Source: Sanguinoderma infundibulare
Taxonomy: Eukaryota > Basidiomycota > Agaricomycetes > Polyporales > Polyporaceae
Length of the DNA: 64,000 nucleotides
Direction: 5' to 3'
NCBI GenBank assembly: GCA_032821775.1
Contig: JAVLRN010000003.1
Span: 2,356,001 to 2,420,000 of the forward strand
Translations under genes and position numbers: made by a program
Shown: in pieces, positions 22,101 to 35,134 of the stretch
How the letters are laid out: each line of letters opens with the position of its first letter
Position numbering within the stretch: the first letter of the stretch is position 1
The notes under the pieces: generated by a model
Seen by the model: the letters and a program-made list of their open reading frames with translations, nothing else
Database searches by the model: none
What the model was told of the DNA's origin: nothing

Positions 22101-25100
22101 TCGAGGTCAATCGTGGTCCCTCGAGCGCTCGCCCTTCTGCGCACCCTCATCGCACCCGGCGGGTGGAACGACGTCAACGTGAAGCTCAACTATTTCTCTC
22201 GCACATTGGAGCAGGTTGGTCTTTTAGGTTATCCTTGATGATAGTGGACTAAACTCTTTTTCAGAGTGACCTCGCCGACGACTCTCAGAGAGCGCAGGCT
22301 CTCGCCAATGCCAAGGTCCTTCAGGTCATCTGCGCTGAGAGAGATGACGCGTGGTTCCAGGCCAACGCTCCCAATCTGACCAAGCTGGTACGCAAAGGAA
22401 TGTTTTCGGAAGACCAGATTCTCCAAGATTGCCTCCACCCGGTCGTCGACCGCTTGCTTCGTCTGTTCCCCCTTCCCAAGGAAGAAGAACAACAGGCACC
22501 GGGTGAAATCTCCGAATTTCATGCCGCCATCTACAGCTCCGTCGGCGACAACCTCAGGAGTTCCGAAACGTTGCGGACGGGATCGATGCGAGGTTCCCTC
22601 TTGGTGCTGAAGACTGTCGTCCAGGTCGCCCCCGAGCGCATCGAGCCGTTCTGCTCCAACCTTATGAAGCTGCTCAGCAAGCTCGCCAAAGACCACATCC
22701 AGTCCTCCACGCCTAACGGCGCTTCCTACGATACTCTCGTTCGCCTGCTAATCGCCATCCTCGAGGTCTGCCATATTGCAGTGGCGCACCTTGGCGACCA
22801 GCGCAAGTGGTTATTGAGCACACTCGTCGTCCTTGTCGACAAGTCCAAGAGCAGTCCTCTCTGCAGGTACCTCCTCGATATCGCGAAGGACTGGGCAATG
22901 AACAAGCGCGATGCGTACCCGAGCATGAAGGAGAAGGCCAGCTTGCTGCAAAAGATGGTAGCGTTCGAGTCGCGCGGCGGTGACCGGGGCGAAGTGCTCT
23001 TCAACAACTACCTCGAGCTCATCTACGACATCTACACCGACCCCAGTCTGCGTCGTAGCGACCTCACCGCCCGCCTTGAGCAGCCTTTCCTTCTTGGGTG
23101 CCGTGCAACCGACTCGACCATCAGGGAACGGTTTATCGACCTCCTAGACAACAACATTCCCAGGTCCCTACACAGTCGACTCACCTTCATTTGCGGCAGT
23201 CAGAGTTGGGAGTCCCTTGCCGATCACAATTGGATATTCCTAGCTCTGCATCTCCTCCTGAGCTCCATCGATGGCGAACACCTCGTCTCCCCTGATCGCA
23301 GGATTACGTTCGATTCTACGTGGTCACAACCTCCCCTTCCCCTCGCTCGAGCTTCCGCGTTCATCAAGCCAATGCAGCGGCTGCTATACGTGGATCGTCA
23401 GGTCGCTCATGATGTTTGGGTCTCCGTCTTCCCCTCGGCTTGGGCTTGTCTCTCCAGGCGCGAGCAGGGTGAACTGGCAAACCATATGATCACGCTGCTC
23501 GCCAAGGAGTACCATGTTAGACAAGCGGAGATGCGACCCAACGTCGTCATCACTCTTCTCGCTGGTATCCACGCCTGTCCGTCGCCCATGGTGCTCCCCC
23601 CTCACCTCGTCAAGTATCTGGCCAAGACCTACGGTGCATGGCACACAGCTGCGGAGATCCTGGAGGCTTCCCTCAATCACATCCGGGAGGACGAAATCGT
23701 CGTGCGCGACACAATCTACGACTCCCTTGCTGAGTTGTACGCGGAACTCTCTGAGGAAGATGTCTTCTACGGGCTTTGGCGTCGCCGTTCGCTCTACCCT
23801 GATACGAACGCTGGTATTTCCTTCGAGCAGGCAGGCATGTGGGAGCAAGCATCCACGGTCTATGAGGCCGCACAAAACAAAGCACGCGCTGGCATCCTGC
23901 CCTTCTCGGAGTCCGAGTTCTGCTTGTGGGAGGATCACTGGATACTGGCTGCCGAGAAGTTGCAACAGTGGGAGACCCTATTCGACTTGGGCAAGTCGGA
24001 AGGGAACGCGGATCTGCAGCTGGAAGCGGCGTGGCGCACGAAGGACTGGGTCGAACAGAGGGCTGATATGGAGTCCACAGTCAGTCAACTGCGCGAGGTG
24101 GCCACGCCACGACGTCGCGTCTACGAAGCCTTCCTTGCCCTTCTCAAGCTCCCTGCTTCGGTCGACAAGAATCCAGACTTCACGAGGATCCTTGAGGAAG
24201 CGATGCAGCTCACTCTCCGAAAATGGGTCACCCTTCCCCAGCAGTTCTCGCCAGCTCACGTCCCGCTCTTACAGCACTTCCAGCAATTCGTTGAGCTGCA
24301 GGAGGCTGTGCAGATCTTCGGTTCTCTCGCCGCTACTACTGCACAGAACCTGGAGAAAAAGTCGTCTGATCTAAAGATGGTTCTCCAGGCTTGGCGCGAA
24401 CGCTTGCCTAACGTCTGCGACGACATCACCGTCTGGAGCGATTTGGTCGCGTGGAGGCAGAACGTCTTTAATGCCATCAACAAGACGTACCTACCCCTCA
24501 TCCAACCTGCTAACCAGGGCAGCGCAGCGACAGGCAGCACGAACACCTTTGGCTATCGCGGATTCCACGAGACGGCTTGGATCATCAACCGCTTCGCCCA
24601 CGTTGCACGGAAACACGAGCTTCTTGACGTCTGCTTCACGTTCCTCAACAAGATCTACACCCTTCCGAACATCGAGATTTCCGAGGCGTTCCTGAAGCTC
24701 AGAGAACAGGCTCGTTGTCACTATCAGAAGCCCGGGGATCTCCAAGCCGGCCTCGAGGTTATCAACAACACGAACCTCATGTACTTCTCGAACGCCCAGA
24801 AGGCCGAGTTCTTCACGCTGAAAGGGATGTTCCATGCGAGACTCGGTCGCAACGACGAGGCGAATGGCGCTTTCGGGCATGCTGTTCAGATGGACATGTT
24901 CCAAGCCAAGGCGTGGTCCGCGTGGGGTAAGTTCAACGACAAGATGTTCAAAGAGCTCCCGAACGAAATGGCCTATGCGTCGAACGCCGTTAGCTGTTAT
25001 CTGCAAGCTGCGGGACTCTACAAGAACAGGAAGAGTCGCCCTTTGCTCACCCGCGTGCTCTGGCTCCTCAGCATCGATGACGGAACGCTCGCGATCTCTC

Positions 25101-27673
25101 AGGCTTTCGACAAGTACAAGGGTGATGCTGCCTTCTGGTACTGGATTACCCTCATTCCTCAACTCTGTTTGTCGGTGTCCCAACGGGAAGCGAAGCAAGC
25201 TCGCTACATCTTGCTCAACCTCGCGAAGTTGTATCCACAGGTACGTTCAACAGCTTCTCTCATGGACGCAACTTATGTCTCTGCAGGCCTTGTTCTTCCC
25301 CCTGCGTACGACAAAGGAGGAAATGAATCTTATGAAGCGACAAGCAACTCAAGCAGCACAGGCACAGGCAGCCGCTGCGGCGAGATCGAACATGAACGAC
25401 GGTCTGTTGGTCACTACTAGAACCCTAGCAAACCTGTGACTGACCTCACAACGCCATAAACACAGGCAAAACCGAAGAAGGCGTTCCGGCCGTTCAATCC
25501 TCTCCGAGCAAGGATGGTTCTCAACCCAAAATCCCAGAGCTGTCTATTCCTCTTGCGACCCGTCAGTCATGGGATCTCATCGACGAGATCGTTCAGATCC
25601 TCAAGACGGCCTTCCCGCTCCTCATTCTCACCCTGGAGACAGTGGTTGAGCAAATCGCACAACGCTTCAAGGCTTCCGCAGAAGAGGAGATATATCGTCT
25701 CACGTGCATGCTTTTGCAAGATGCCATGCAGGTACGTCTTCATTGAACAGCATGTGGGGCATAGGTGGTGACACAAGTTGCAGCAATACATTGGCCGCAT
25801 GGCGAACGAGGACGATGGCCAGCTCAATCCTCAAACCATTACAACCCTCTCACGCCTTGCAGCCAACCTGTCGGGTTCAGCCCGGGTTCGTGCTGCGTCT
25901 CACTCAATCTGTACGAGTCAGCTAACAATCCAAGTAGAAGGACTATGAGGAGGACTTCATCAAGAGCAAGCCGGCGCTCAACGAGTACATCCGCAAGCTT
26001 CAGCAGTGGCGGGATAAGTACGAGCGTCTGCTGGATGCCCGCCCGCGCGTGCAGTCCCTGGACAATCTGAGCCATTACCTCATTGAATTCCAGTACACCA
26101 AGTTCGACGAGGTAGAGGTGCCAGGACAATACACGGAGGCGAGTTAAACGATGCTATAGAGGTAGTGGACTTACTGACTTGTTCTGCAGGACAAGGACAG
26201 CAACAACAACTTCGTTCGGATACGGCGGTTTGGGCCGAAATATGACAACTGTCGATCGCATGGCTATTGTTGGCGACGTTTGACAATTAAGGGTCACGAC
26301 GGCTCATCTACCTCTTTTGCCGTGCAATTGCCCTCGGGTCGTCACTGCCGTCGAGAGGATAGGGCAGTGCAGATATTCCGTACGTTGAACAGGTACGTTA
26401 CGTCTTGTTCGTTCCATTGCCTCGTAATTGCTCATTTCCTTGTCAAGCACTCTGAACCGCAAGAAAGAGAGTCGCAAGCGCAATTTGCACTTCCATCTTC
26501 CAGCATCCATTTCATGTGCGCCAAACCTCCGACTCTTGCAGAACGACGCTTCGTACATTAGCCTTGGAGACATCTACGATCAACATTGCGAAGACTGTGG
26601 CATGGCACGAGAGGAACCTGTCTTGATGATCGGAGAGAAAGTGAAAGCCACTGTGCGCGAGTTCAAGCAGAAGAATGGGCGTCCGGTAAGTAGTCGTATT
26701 CGCGTATGGCGAACAGCGACTAATTCTAGCTTAGCCAACGAGGGGAGAAGTCTTGGTACTCAAGAACGAGCTCCTCAACGACGTCATGACGAAAGCTGTC
26801 CCCGCCGACGTGCTCACCCGCGTATGTGTGTTTGCATTCATATGACGACCAATTATTCACAATTATTGTAGTACGTGATTCGCACGATGCGGACTCCCAA
26901 CGAGCTGTGGCGCATGCGAAAGGAGTTTGCGTTGCAACTGGCCGCCACGAGTTTCATGACGTACTTCATCTGTCTGGGAAGCCGTCTCCCCTCTCGTTTC
27001 CACTGGTCACGAGCCACGGGACAGATCGCGATGAGCGAGAGCTTACCGAGCATTAGTGAGTTTGATGTTGTGCATGCAATGTTATCTCGCTCATTTGTGA
27101 TCCAGGCTACGCGTCGAACAACCCGAACGCCCTGTTCGCTTCGCCTGACGCCGTGCCTTTCCGGTTCACTCCCAATCTGCAGCACCTCCTCGGTCCTATT
27201 TTCACGGAGGGCATCTTGGCATGTGGCATCATGTCGATTGGCCGTTGCTTGACTGAGCCAGAGGTACCTCATCCATACATTTGTTCGACTACCGGCTAAC
27301 CGCCTTCTAGTGCGAGCTCGAGCAACAGCTGTGCTTGTTCGTACGAGACGAGGTGATGACCTGGATGCACCAGCACTACCGTGGACGGCAGCCGCAGATC
27401 GACATGAACTTCCGGAAGAACGTCGCCGACAACATCGAGGCTGTCATCAAACGCGCGGAGACGATGGCTTGCAAGCTGGAGCGGGAGCAGGTAAGATAAA
27501 AAGCGTCGTACATCCATCATATTCTCGGCCTCACACACTTCTCGCCACAGCAACAAACCGTGCAGGCTGCCAATACTACGCCCGTCGTCCAGACCGCTGC
27601 AAACCTCATCAACAACGCCACGAACCCCTTGAACCTCGTGAAGATGGGGGAGGCTTACGTTCCTTGGTTCTGA
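16118..27673 (+). CDS. TRA1: TRA1/TRRAP, PIKK-family pseudokinase scaffold of SAGA and NuA4
   Basis: Giant nuclear scaffold that receives transcription activators and recruits the SAGA and NuA4 histone acetyltransferases. Nineteen exons sum to 3,530 aa (largest exons 20201-22214 and 22265-25240). The first about 2,350 residues are HEAT-type helical repeats. The FAT domain follows (about 2,370-2,950, with [10 protein letters not shown] and [11 protein letters not shown]), then a PI3K-like domain (about 3,140-3,450) and a short FATC ending EAYVPWF. In the kinase-like domain the usual HRD-like and DFG-like catalytic residues are absent. The catalytic-loop position reads [14 protein letters not shown], as in TRRAP proteins, so no kinase activity is expected. 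Intron 12 is a GC-AG intron. It converges on a BRD8-like gene whose product should sit in the same NuA4 complex. Confidence 0.97.
26139..26189 (+). other. GC-AG intron in TRA1
   Basis: This intron begins GCGAGT and ends CTGCAG. It joins VPGQYTE to [11 protein letters not shown] in phase 0, as in other Tra1 proteins. The alternative GT at GTTAAA shifts the frame. Confidence 0.75.
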
Positions 27674-27798
27674 ATTGCATATCGCTACCATTTGCTCATC
27701 GCGGATACTCTTTTGCATGTTGTACTTGTATCAATACCGGAATGCATTCATAGACTACGTATCTTTACCAATGTATATATTTAATGCTATGACAGCGA

Positions 27799-29915
27799 TT
27801 ACATGCGATGGAACCCCTCCGTCTGCCTGAACGCATTGATCTCGCGCTCACTGGACAACATCATCTGTACGTTGACGTCATTAGAGCGTTGCACTCCCGA
27901 ATCATTATCATTCCCGTACCTCTTCTGCCATATTGTAGATCTCCGACCCCGGCCGGTTGTACATCATCGCGTTGGCGAACATCAGGAAGATGTCGCGCTG
28001 GAACTCGAGCGAATTCGAGATCAGCCCATCCTTGACGCGCGACTTGATCGTTTTGAGGTCCATGGGCCGCTTGACGATGTCATGGTAGTCGGGAGCCTCC
28101 GACTTCTTGATCGGGTTGTGGAAGATATTGCCGTAGCGGTGGGCCGATATCTGAGAGTGGAGCATGCCAATCATGTTCTGGAAGCGTTTGTCGCTGCCGC
28201 CGGTGCGCTCGCGCCGTCGCGTCTTCGGAGCACCTGTTCGCGAGCTGAGCTCCTTCGTGTTTGGAGCTCTTAGAAGGACGGGACGCTTACCGTCTTCTTC
28301 GTCGGCGGGTTCGGAATCCTCCCTTGGTCGCTTCTTGTCTCGCTGCGCGTCGAGCATCGCAGTGTCTGCGTCAGACGCTTTCCGCTTGCCTGTAATGTTA
28401 TCCTCGGTACGTATCACAGCAGGTATGGGTAAGAGACCACGTACCATTACCATCGGATCGAGCTGCAGGCGTTGCATCGCGTGCAGGTTCAGCATGCTCT
28501 TCCTCCACTTCAGGTTCAGGTTCAGGAGCATGTTCAGGTTCAACTTCAGGTTCAGGTTTGGGCTCGATCTCGGGCTCAAGTTCAGGCTGGGCTTCAAGCT
28601 GTTGCTCAAGCTGGGGCTGGGGATCAGACTGGGGATCAGGTTCAGGAGGCTGAGGCGCTGGCGCTGGTGCGGGCTCGGGCTCAGGCTCGGGCTCAGGCTC
28701 GACAGTCTTTTGAACCGACTCTTCCACAGGTTGCTCGTCGGTGGGCTCGTCTTCTTCCTGCTCCTGCTTGACTGAAACTTCGTCCACCTGCATCTCCTCA
28801 TCCTCTTGCCGTTGAGCCACGGAAGGTACCTCAGGCGCCGGTTCTGGTTCGTCCTGAGCGTCTCCTGCAGGCCTGTCTGAGCTGAAGTTGCCAATGAGTT
28901 CGTTGACAGCCTCGTTGTCAGAACCTTCCTCCTATATCAGACAACAGATTCAGAATTGACACAGAGAAGGAAGGGTTTGATACTTACCCTCTCTTCCGCT
29001 TCGGGCACCGGCGGCGGCTCAACTATGTTATCCGTATCCGTAGGCTGGTCTGCGGGTGGCAACTCCTCTTCCTCCTTCGTACAAATTGTTGAGGTCCAAC
29101 TCACGATACTATCAGTGGACTTACCATCGCGATCTCCGGGACGGTTTCTTCCTCTTCCTGTACCTTGGCCTCCTCTTGTGGCTTTTCGGGTTGGACGGGT
29201 TCTGAGACCTCAGCTTGCGGTGGAGTCTCTTCTTGGACTGGTTGCTTCTCAGCCTCCACACCCAAGGAGGTGAATATCTTATCATCCCATGCACCGCTCC
29301 GGATCTCGTCAATCTCGGTCACTAGCTTCCTGTACCACACAACAGTCAACGGTGGACATAAATGCGTTAGACAATCACATACTTGAATTTAGTCTCTTCA
29401 GACGCAATAAGCTCTCTGAGCTCCGCGACTCGTGCCACATAGTAGCGCTGAGCGAGCCTCAAATGCCTCTCTGCTGTAACATGAGCTTGTCTATGAGGGT
29501 CTGCACGTGTTGGTAGAGATGGGCTCACAGCGGGGGCCAGTATCAGCCTCGGACCTGGGCCGCATGTCGTCAGCTTCGCAACGCGCTCATAGCGACCAAC
29601 ACCTCTCACCATTCCAGGCCGGCGTCTTCCATCAAGCGTTGGTAGAGGGCAGAACATGACTGAAACACCCCACACGCGGTGAGCTCAAGGTGCGCCACCG
29701 AATAGAAATGGCAAGTTTCTAACTTGGGGTGTTATGGCTCCTTTCGGCTGTGAGATCATGGGGTGCTTGGAGAGCAGTTTGGCCACTTCCTGCCAGGCGT
29801 TTGAACCAAACTCATGGACAGCTTGTGCGAATATGAGGCGTTCAACGTTGTTGAGGTTGGAGAGGTCCAGCTCCGGGGTGGATGCCGCTCTTCGAGTGCG
29901 GACTCCGGAAGCCAT
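27799..29915 (-). CDS. BRD8/Bdc1-like bromodomain protein (probable NuA4 subunit)
   Basis: Chromatin reader. The N terminus (from the ATG at 29915) has an SANT-like segment, [20 protein letters not shown], then HPMISQPK and [17 protein letters not shown]. This resembles the N-terminal part of BRD8. A coiled region follows, then an extremely Glu/Pro/Gln-rich low-complexity stretch (28490-28720). A single C-terminal bromodomain covers about 28190-27800, with [35 protein letters not shown] and [16 protein letters not shown]. The asparagine in MYN is the acetyl-lysine contact. The protein ends [15 protein letters not shown]. Introns are short and several; I did not sum all of them. The layout of one bromodomain plus SANT-like N terminus fits BRD8/S. 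pombe Bdc1 better than Bdf1, which has two bromodomains. Confidence 0.85.
28490..28720 (-). repeat. Glu/Pro/Gln codon repeat inside BRD8-like gene
   Basis: Imperfect 6- and 12-bp repeats (GAGCCTGAGCCC-like on the minus strand) encode alternating EP/QP/EPEV units. The opposite strand is also open here, reading Val/Gln repeats, which is a by-product of the repeat. Confidence 0.75.
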
Positions 29916-30225
29916 CCTCGATGGTATGCCGGACGAAACTACTCAGACGAGCAAGGACGAGTGCATTGAGTAGATTGCAGACAAAGACGAAGAGCGGAGG
30001 ACACCAGGAGGTCGCCAATGCCGCCGTCGCCGTCGCCGGCTGAGACTCTCACGGCCGTGGCCGAGACCCCGGAGAGTCCAGTGATCCGTGCACGCGGAGT
30101 CAGCCGGGTGACCTGCTTGCGAGGGGCCGTCGCCGCGTACGTCACCCGTTCCCCCAGGACCGCTCAGCGACGAACCCCAAAAGGCTGCGCTCCTGCAGAG
30201 TGCCGGTGTTTGTCTCTCTACCACC
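29916..30225. promoter_or_regulatory. Divergent promoter BRD8-like / PEP4
   Basis: A 310-bp GC-rich region between divergent start codons. No TATA box seen. Confidence 0.45.
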
Positions 30226-31759
<1,534 letters not shown>

Positions 31760-32093
31760 TTCCCTGTCTCTTGGATCTTCGGAAGGATGGATTGATGCGA
31801 TCATGTCCTGTTATACGTTCTTCGTACCTGCATGTATAAGATAATCGTCCACGGAATTGCCGTTTTACTATCCTGAACGTTGCGTGATGATGTCATCGTC
31901 ATGGTAGAGGCCATGGGCGCTCAGGCTGTCTTTTGATCCAGACCAATACTCTTGATATCAAACCATCCACTGCTTTCTTCTGTCTTCTTCCAAGGAATCT
32001 GAACATTGAACGCTATATGACTCTCGTGACGATTTCAGTTGGCACTATATCCATCTGAACGCGTCAAAGTCGCTGTGTCTACCGACTGTTGGG
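31760..32093. other. Intergenic: PEP4 3' flank and promoter of WD40 gene
   Basis: A 334-bp gap between two same-strand genes. It is more AT-rich than its surroundings, and no gene seen. Confidence 0.5.
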
Positions 32094-34271
32094 ATGCTTT
32101 CGTCTTCATTAGACATCGTGCTCAGTGCTTCTTCGCTGCCCCCTTCCCAATATCGACCCCATAGATGGAAGCGGAGCCTCCTGTCCAGTTCTTATCGCAA
32201 GGGTAAGCTGGATCGAGTCAACGTCCTTGGAAGTGATACTAGTGGACATACTGGGTACGTGGGAGCGGCTGTTGATGCTGGAAATTACCCCAAACCTTCT
32301 TTGCAGCTGTGTGAACGCCCTGTCGTGGGCCAGAGGAGGAGAGATCCTAATCAGTAGTGGGGATGATGTGACGTGCGTGTTTAACTCGCTTCTCGTCCCA
32401 TGAAACCGACCCGAAGTACGTGCAGAGTACGGCTGTGGCGGATGGATAAGGACAACACGGAAGAACACTATCCTTTCAAGTGCGATACTGTCATCCATAC
32501 GGGACACAGGGGCAACGTATTCAATGCTCAGATGCTACCGCACTCGTCTCGCATGTATGTTGATCACTGGGACACTTTACGCGTCGTCTTATAACCCCTG
32601 ATGCCCTGCAGTGCTACTGTGTCGGGTGATAACCAAGTCCGTGTGTTCGACCACGAGAAGGCGGTCGGATTCCCTGGAAACAACGGCGAGACCGAGTATA
32701 ACACTCGCCAAGCTGCGATCCGAATCTTGCAGTGCCATAGTGGGCGCACGAAGAGGATAGTAACGGAGGACAGCCCGGACTTGTTCCTTACGGTGGCGGA
32801 GGTACGAATGACATACCCATTCTCTAGTAGTCGCGCCAAGTTCACTCTACGTTCTCTTTGTCAGGATGGCACGGTCCGCCAACATGACCTTCGTGTCCAT
32901 CATTCGTGCCGTGAGGACTCGTGTCCCGCCCCATTGGTGTCCCTCAATTGTGAGCTATCGACTTTGGCGCTTTCTCCCCTGACACCGTACCAATTTGTCG
33001 TGGCCGGCGAGTCTCCCTACGTAAGTTCCATTCCCTATCACTCCGCTAGCATCAGGACACCCATTTATCGACCCACTTCAGGGTTATCTTTTTGACAGGC
33101 GACACGCTGGACGTCAATTCGCAGAGGAATGGGGCCGGCCTCCGGACAGCAGCGAAGTGACTACATGCGTTCGAAGGTTCGGGCGAAATGGCCGCGGGAG
33201 CAACGAGCACAGAGGGCGTGAGCATGTTACCGGTTCGAGGATGGCGTCCAGCAACGGCCACGAAGTTCTGCTCTGTAAAATTTCCCCTTCTGCCTTCCCA
33301 GCAGGACTCGTTGGCTGATTGTCACGGCTTTGTAGCATACAGTGCCGATGGCATCTACCGCTACTCCACACAGGACGACCCTGGAGCCACCAGCATGGCG
33401 ACGGGGGAATCGTCAATAGTCCCTCCGAACAAGAAACGGAGTCCACAGCGGGATATAGAGTTGCCCACTGGTTCTAAGCTGGAATCGACGCAGGACCAGT
33501 ACGACCAGGACGTCATGATGGAGGAGGACATCGAGCGGATGTTATCTGAAAACACCGTGTCGTCTCCGCTAACAGGGGAGCAGGAGCCGCTGCTGGGAGG
33601 TGAACCTATGGATGAAGAAGAGGACCCCGAAGCTCGTCTAGACAATGACGAGAATGAAGACGAGGACGAGGATGAGGCGAACGAGAACGAAGGTGACCAA
33701 AGATATTCAAACGTTCCAACTATTCTGCCCCGCGCACGCTACGATGGGATATGCAATGTAGAAACCATCAAAGACGGTGTGTCCAGAGTCTTCGACCTAA
33801 TCTAGTTCTGATTCTCCTTTTCTAGTCAACTTCCTTGGCCCGAGAGATGAATATGTCGTATCTGGCTCCGACGACGGCAATTGGTTTATGTGGGAGAAGG
33901 AAACCTGCAAGTTGCATGACATCCTAGAAGGCGATGGTTCCGTCGTCAACGTGATCGAGGGACATCCGTATCTTCCTCTGGTCGCTGTGAGCGGGATTGA
34001 TTACACAGTCAAGGTGCGTAACTGAGGTCTGTGATTCAGTTGATCTGCGCTGACGTCTGTATTCCTTTAGCTCTTTGCACCTACGCCTAGCCCCAGCCGC
34101 TTCTCGCGACTGGAAAGGTCCGAGTCCATCATTACCCGCAATGCTCAAGCGGCGCGACCACGACGGAGCGACCTGTCAAGTCTTATTCTCTACTACCGAC
34201 TAGCGCGGAGGATGGCAGAAGAAGGGGATGCCGAAGGTGGCGCGGACCTCCCTCAATGTACTTTCCAATGA
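32094..34271 (+). CDS. DCAF8/DCAF6-like WD40 repeat protein
   Basis: Probable substrate receptor of a CUL4-DDB1 ubiquitin ligase, by family resemblance. Nine exons (32094-32254, 32307-32372, 32426-32554, 32612-32801, 32865-33020, 33082-33274, 33336-33776, 33826-34013, 34071-34271) give 574 aa. The entry motif VNVLGSDTSGHTGCVNALSW is typical of DCAF8-like proteins. WD repeats follow (DVTVRLWRMD, ATVSGDNQVRVFD, DGTVRQHDLR, and YVVSGSDDGNWFMWEKETCKL). A long acidic insert (GEPMDEEEDPEARLDNDENE and beyond, about 33590-33700) separates the repeats before VNFLGPRDEYVVSGSDDG. The start at 32094 gives an open frame into the conserved motif, but an upstream exon cannot be excluded. Confidence 0.85.
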
Positions 34272-35134
34272 CACGGGTGTTAGAAAGTTCCTGATTGTAC
34301 TTGTATTCTCTTTGTTTTGTATCGTTCATTGTGTATTCTGCTGCATCCACAAGTCGTTGTGCGATCGTGGGGCGGGGGCTGGGGTGCCGAGGCATGAGGG
34401 CTCGAGGTCGTGCCACGGTCGCAGGTCAACGGACCGTGCGGTGCGTGCGTAATGTACGGCGCCGGTCGAACGCCAGCTTGCAGCGGACCACCACGCTGAT
34501 CTCATTTCGCTGGAGTGACCTCTTCCACGGTACGAACGTTTCTGCTGTGTAGTGCTGCTCAGAGATTCTTGTGGGCCAGGGGTTGCGTACATAGGATAGC
34601 TGGTCCTTGGCTGGTCCGGGCTGAATGCTGGAATTGAAGGTTGCCACACGAGCTCCGCCGTCCCAAGCGGTGCTGCAAGCTTTGGCCCGGTCCACGACGG
34701 TCTCTTGGGCCATCGATTCTCCCTTCCTCTCCCCTGCTGTCGGTCATTCCATACTCTGACTATTGCTGGCTGAAGTTTGCCACAGCAGTTTCTGGCTCGA
34801 TTTTCGGACCTCTATTGTAAGTGTGATGCATTCATCTAGCCAAGCTCCAAGCCGTGTTGACGCTAAACGTTCTATCGACTCGCACGACCACCCTGCTTCC
34901 GTCCCCGCTTTGCCTCCAAAGGAACTATCAAGGCGCATCCGTTTGTGTCTGTGTGATTGGAGGGGGCCTACATCACATAAATTTGAACTGTCTGTGGAGG
35001 GGAAACCCTTGACCTTTGGCCCTGCGCCAGTCACGATCCACACGTAACGTGAGCGTTCGAGTTCGACCATCCGACGCTCATCTCGCCTCTTGCCATCACC
35101 TCGCACCACCAAACTCGAACCAAGCCACAGTTGC
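34272..35134. other. Intergenic: WD40 gene 3' flank and CTK1 upstream region
   Basis: An 863-bp gap. Antisense frames such as 34744-35187 overlap the CTK1 first exon and look random. No tRNA or other RNA gene recognised. It presumably holds the CTK1 promoter and 5'UTR. Confidence 0.45.

Noticed and set aside
23384..23965. 193-codon minus-strand frame inside TRA1
   Set aside because: Antisense shadow of a large conserved exon.
28164..28775. 203-codon plus-strand frame with Phe/Arg/Leu repeats
   Set aside because: Complement of the BRD8-like E/P repeat; composition is an artefact of the repeat.
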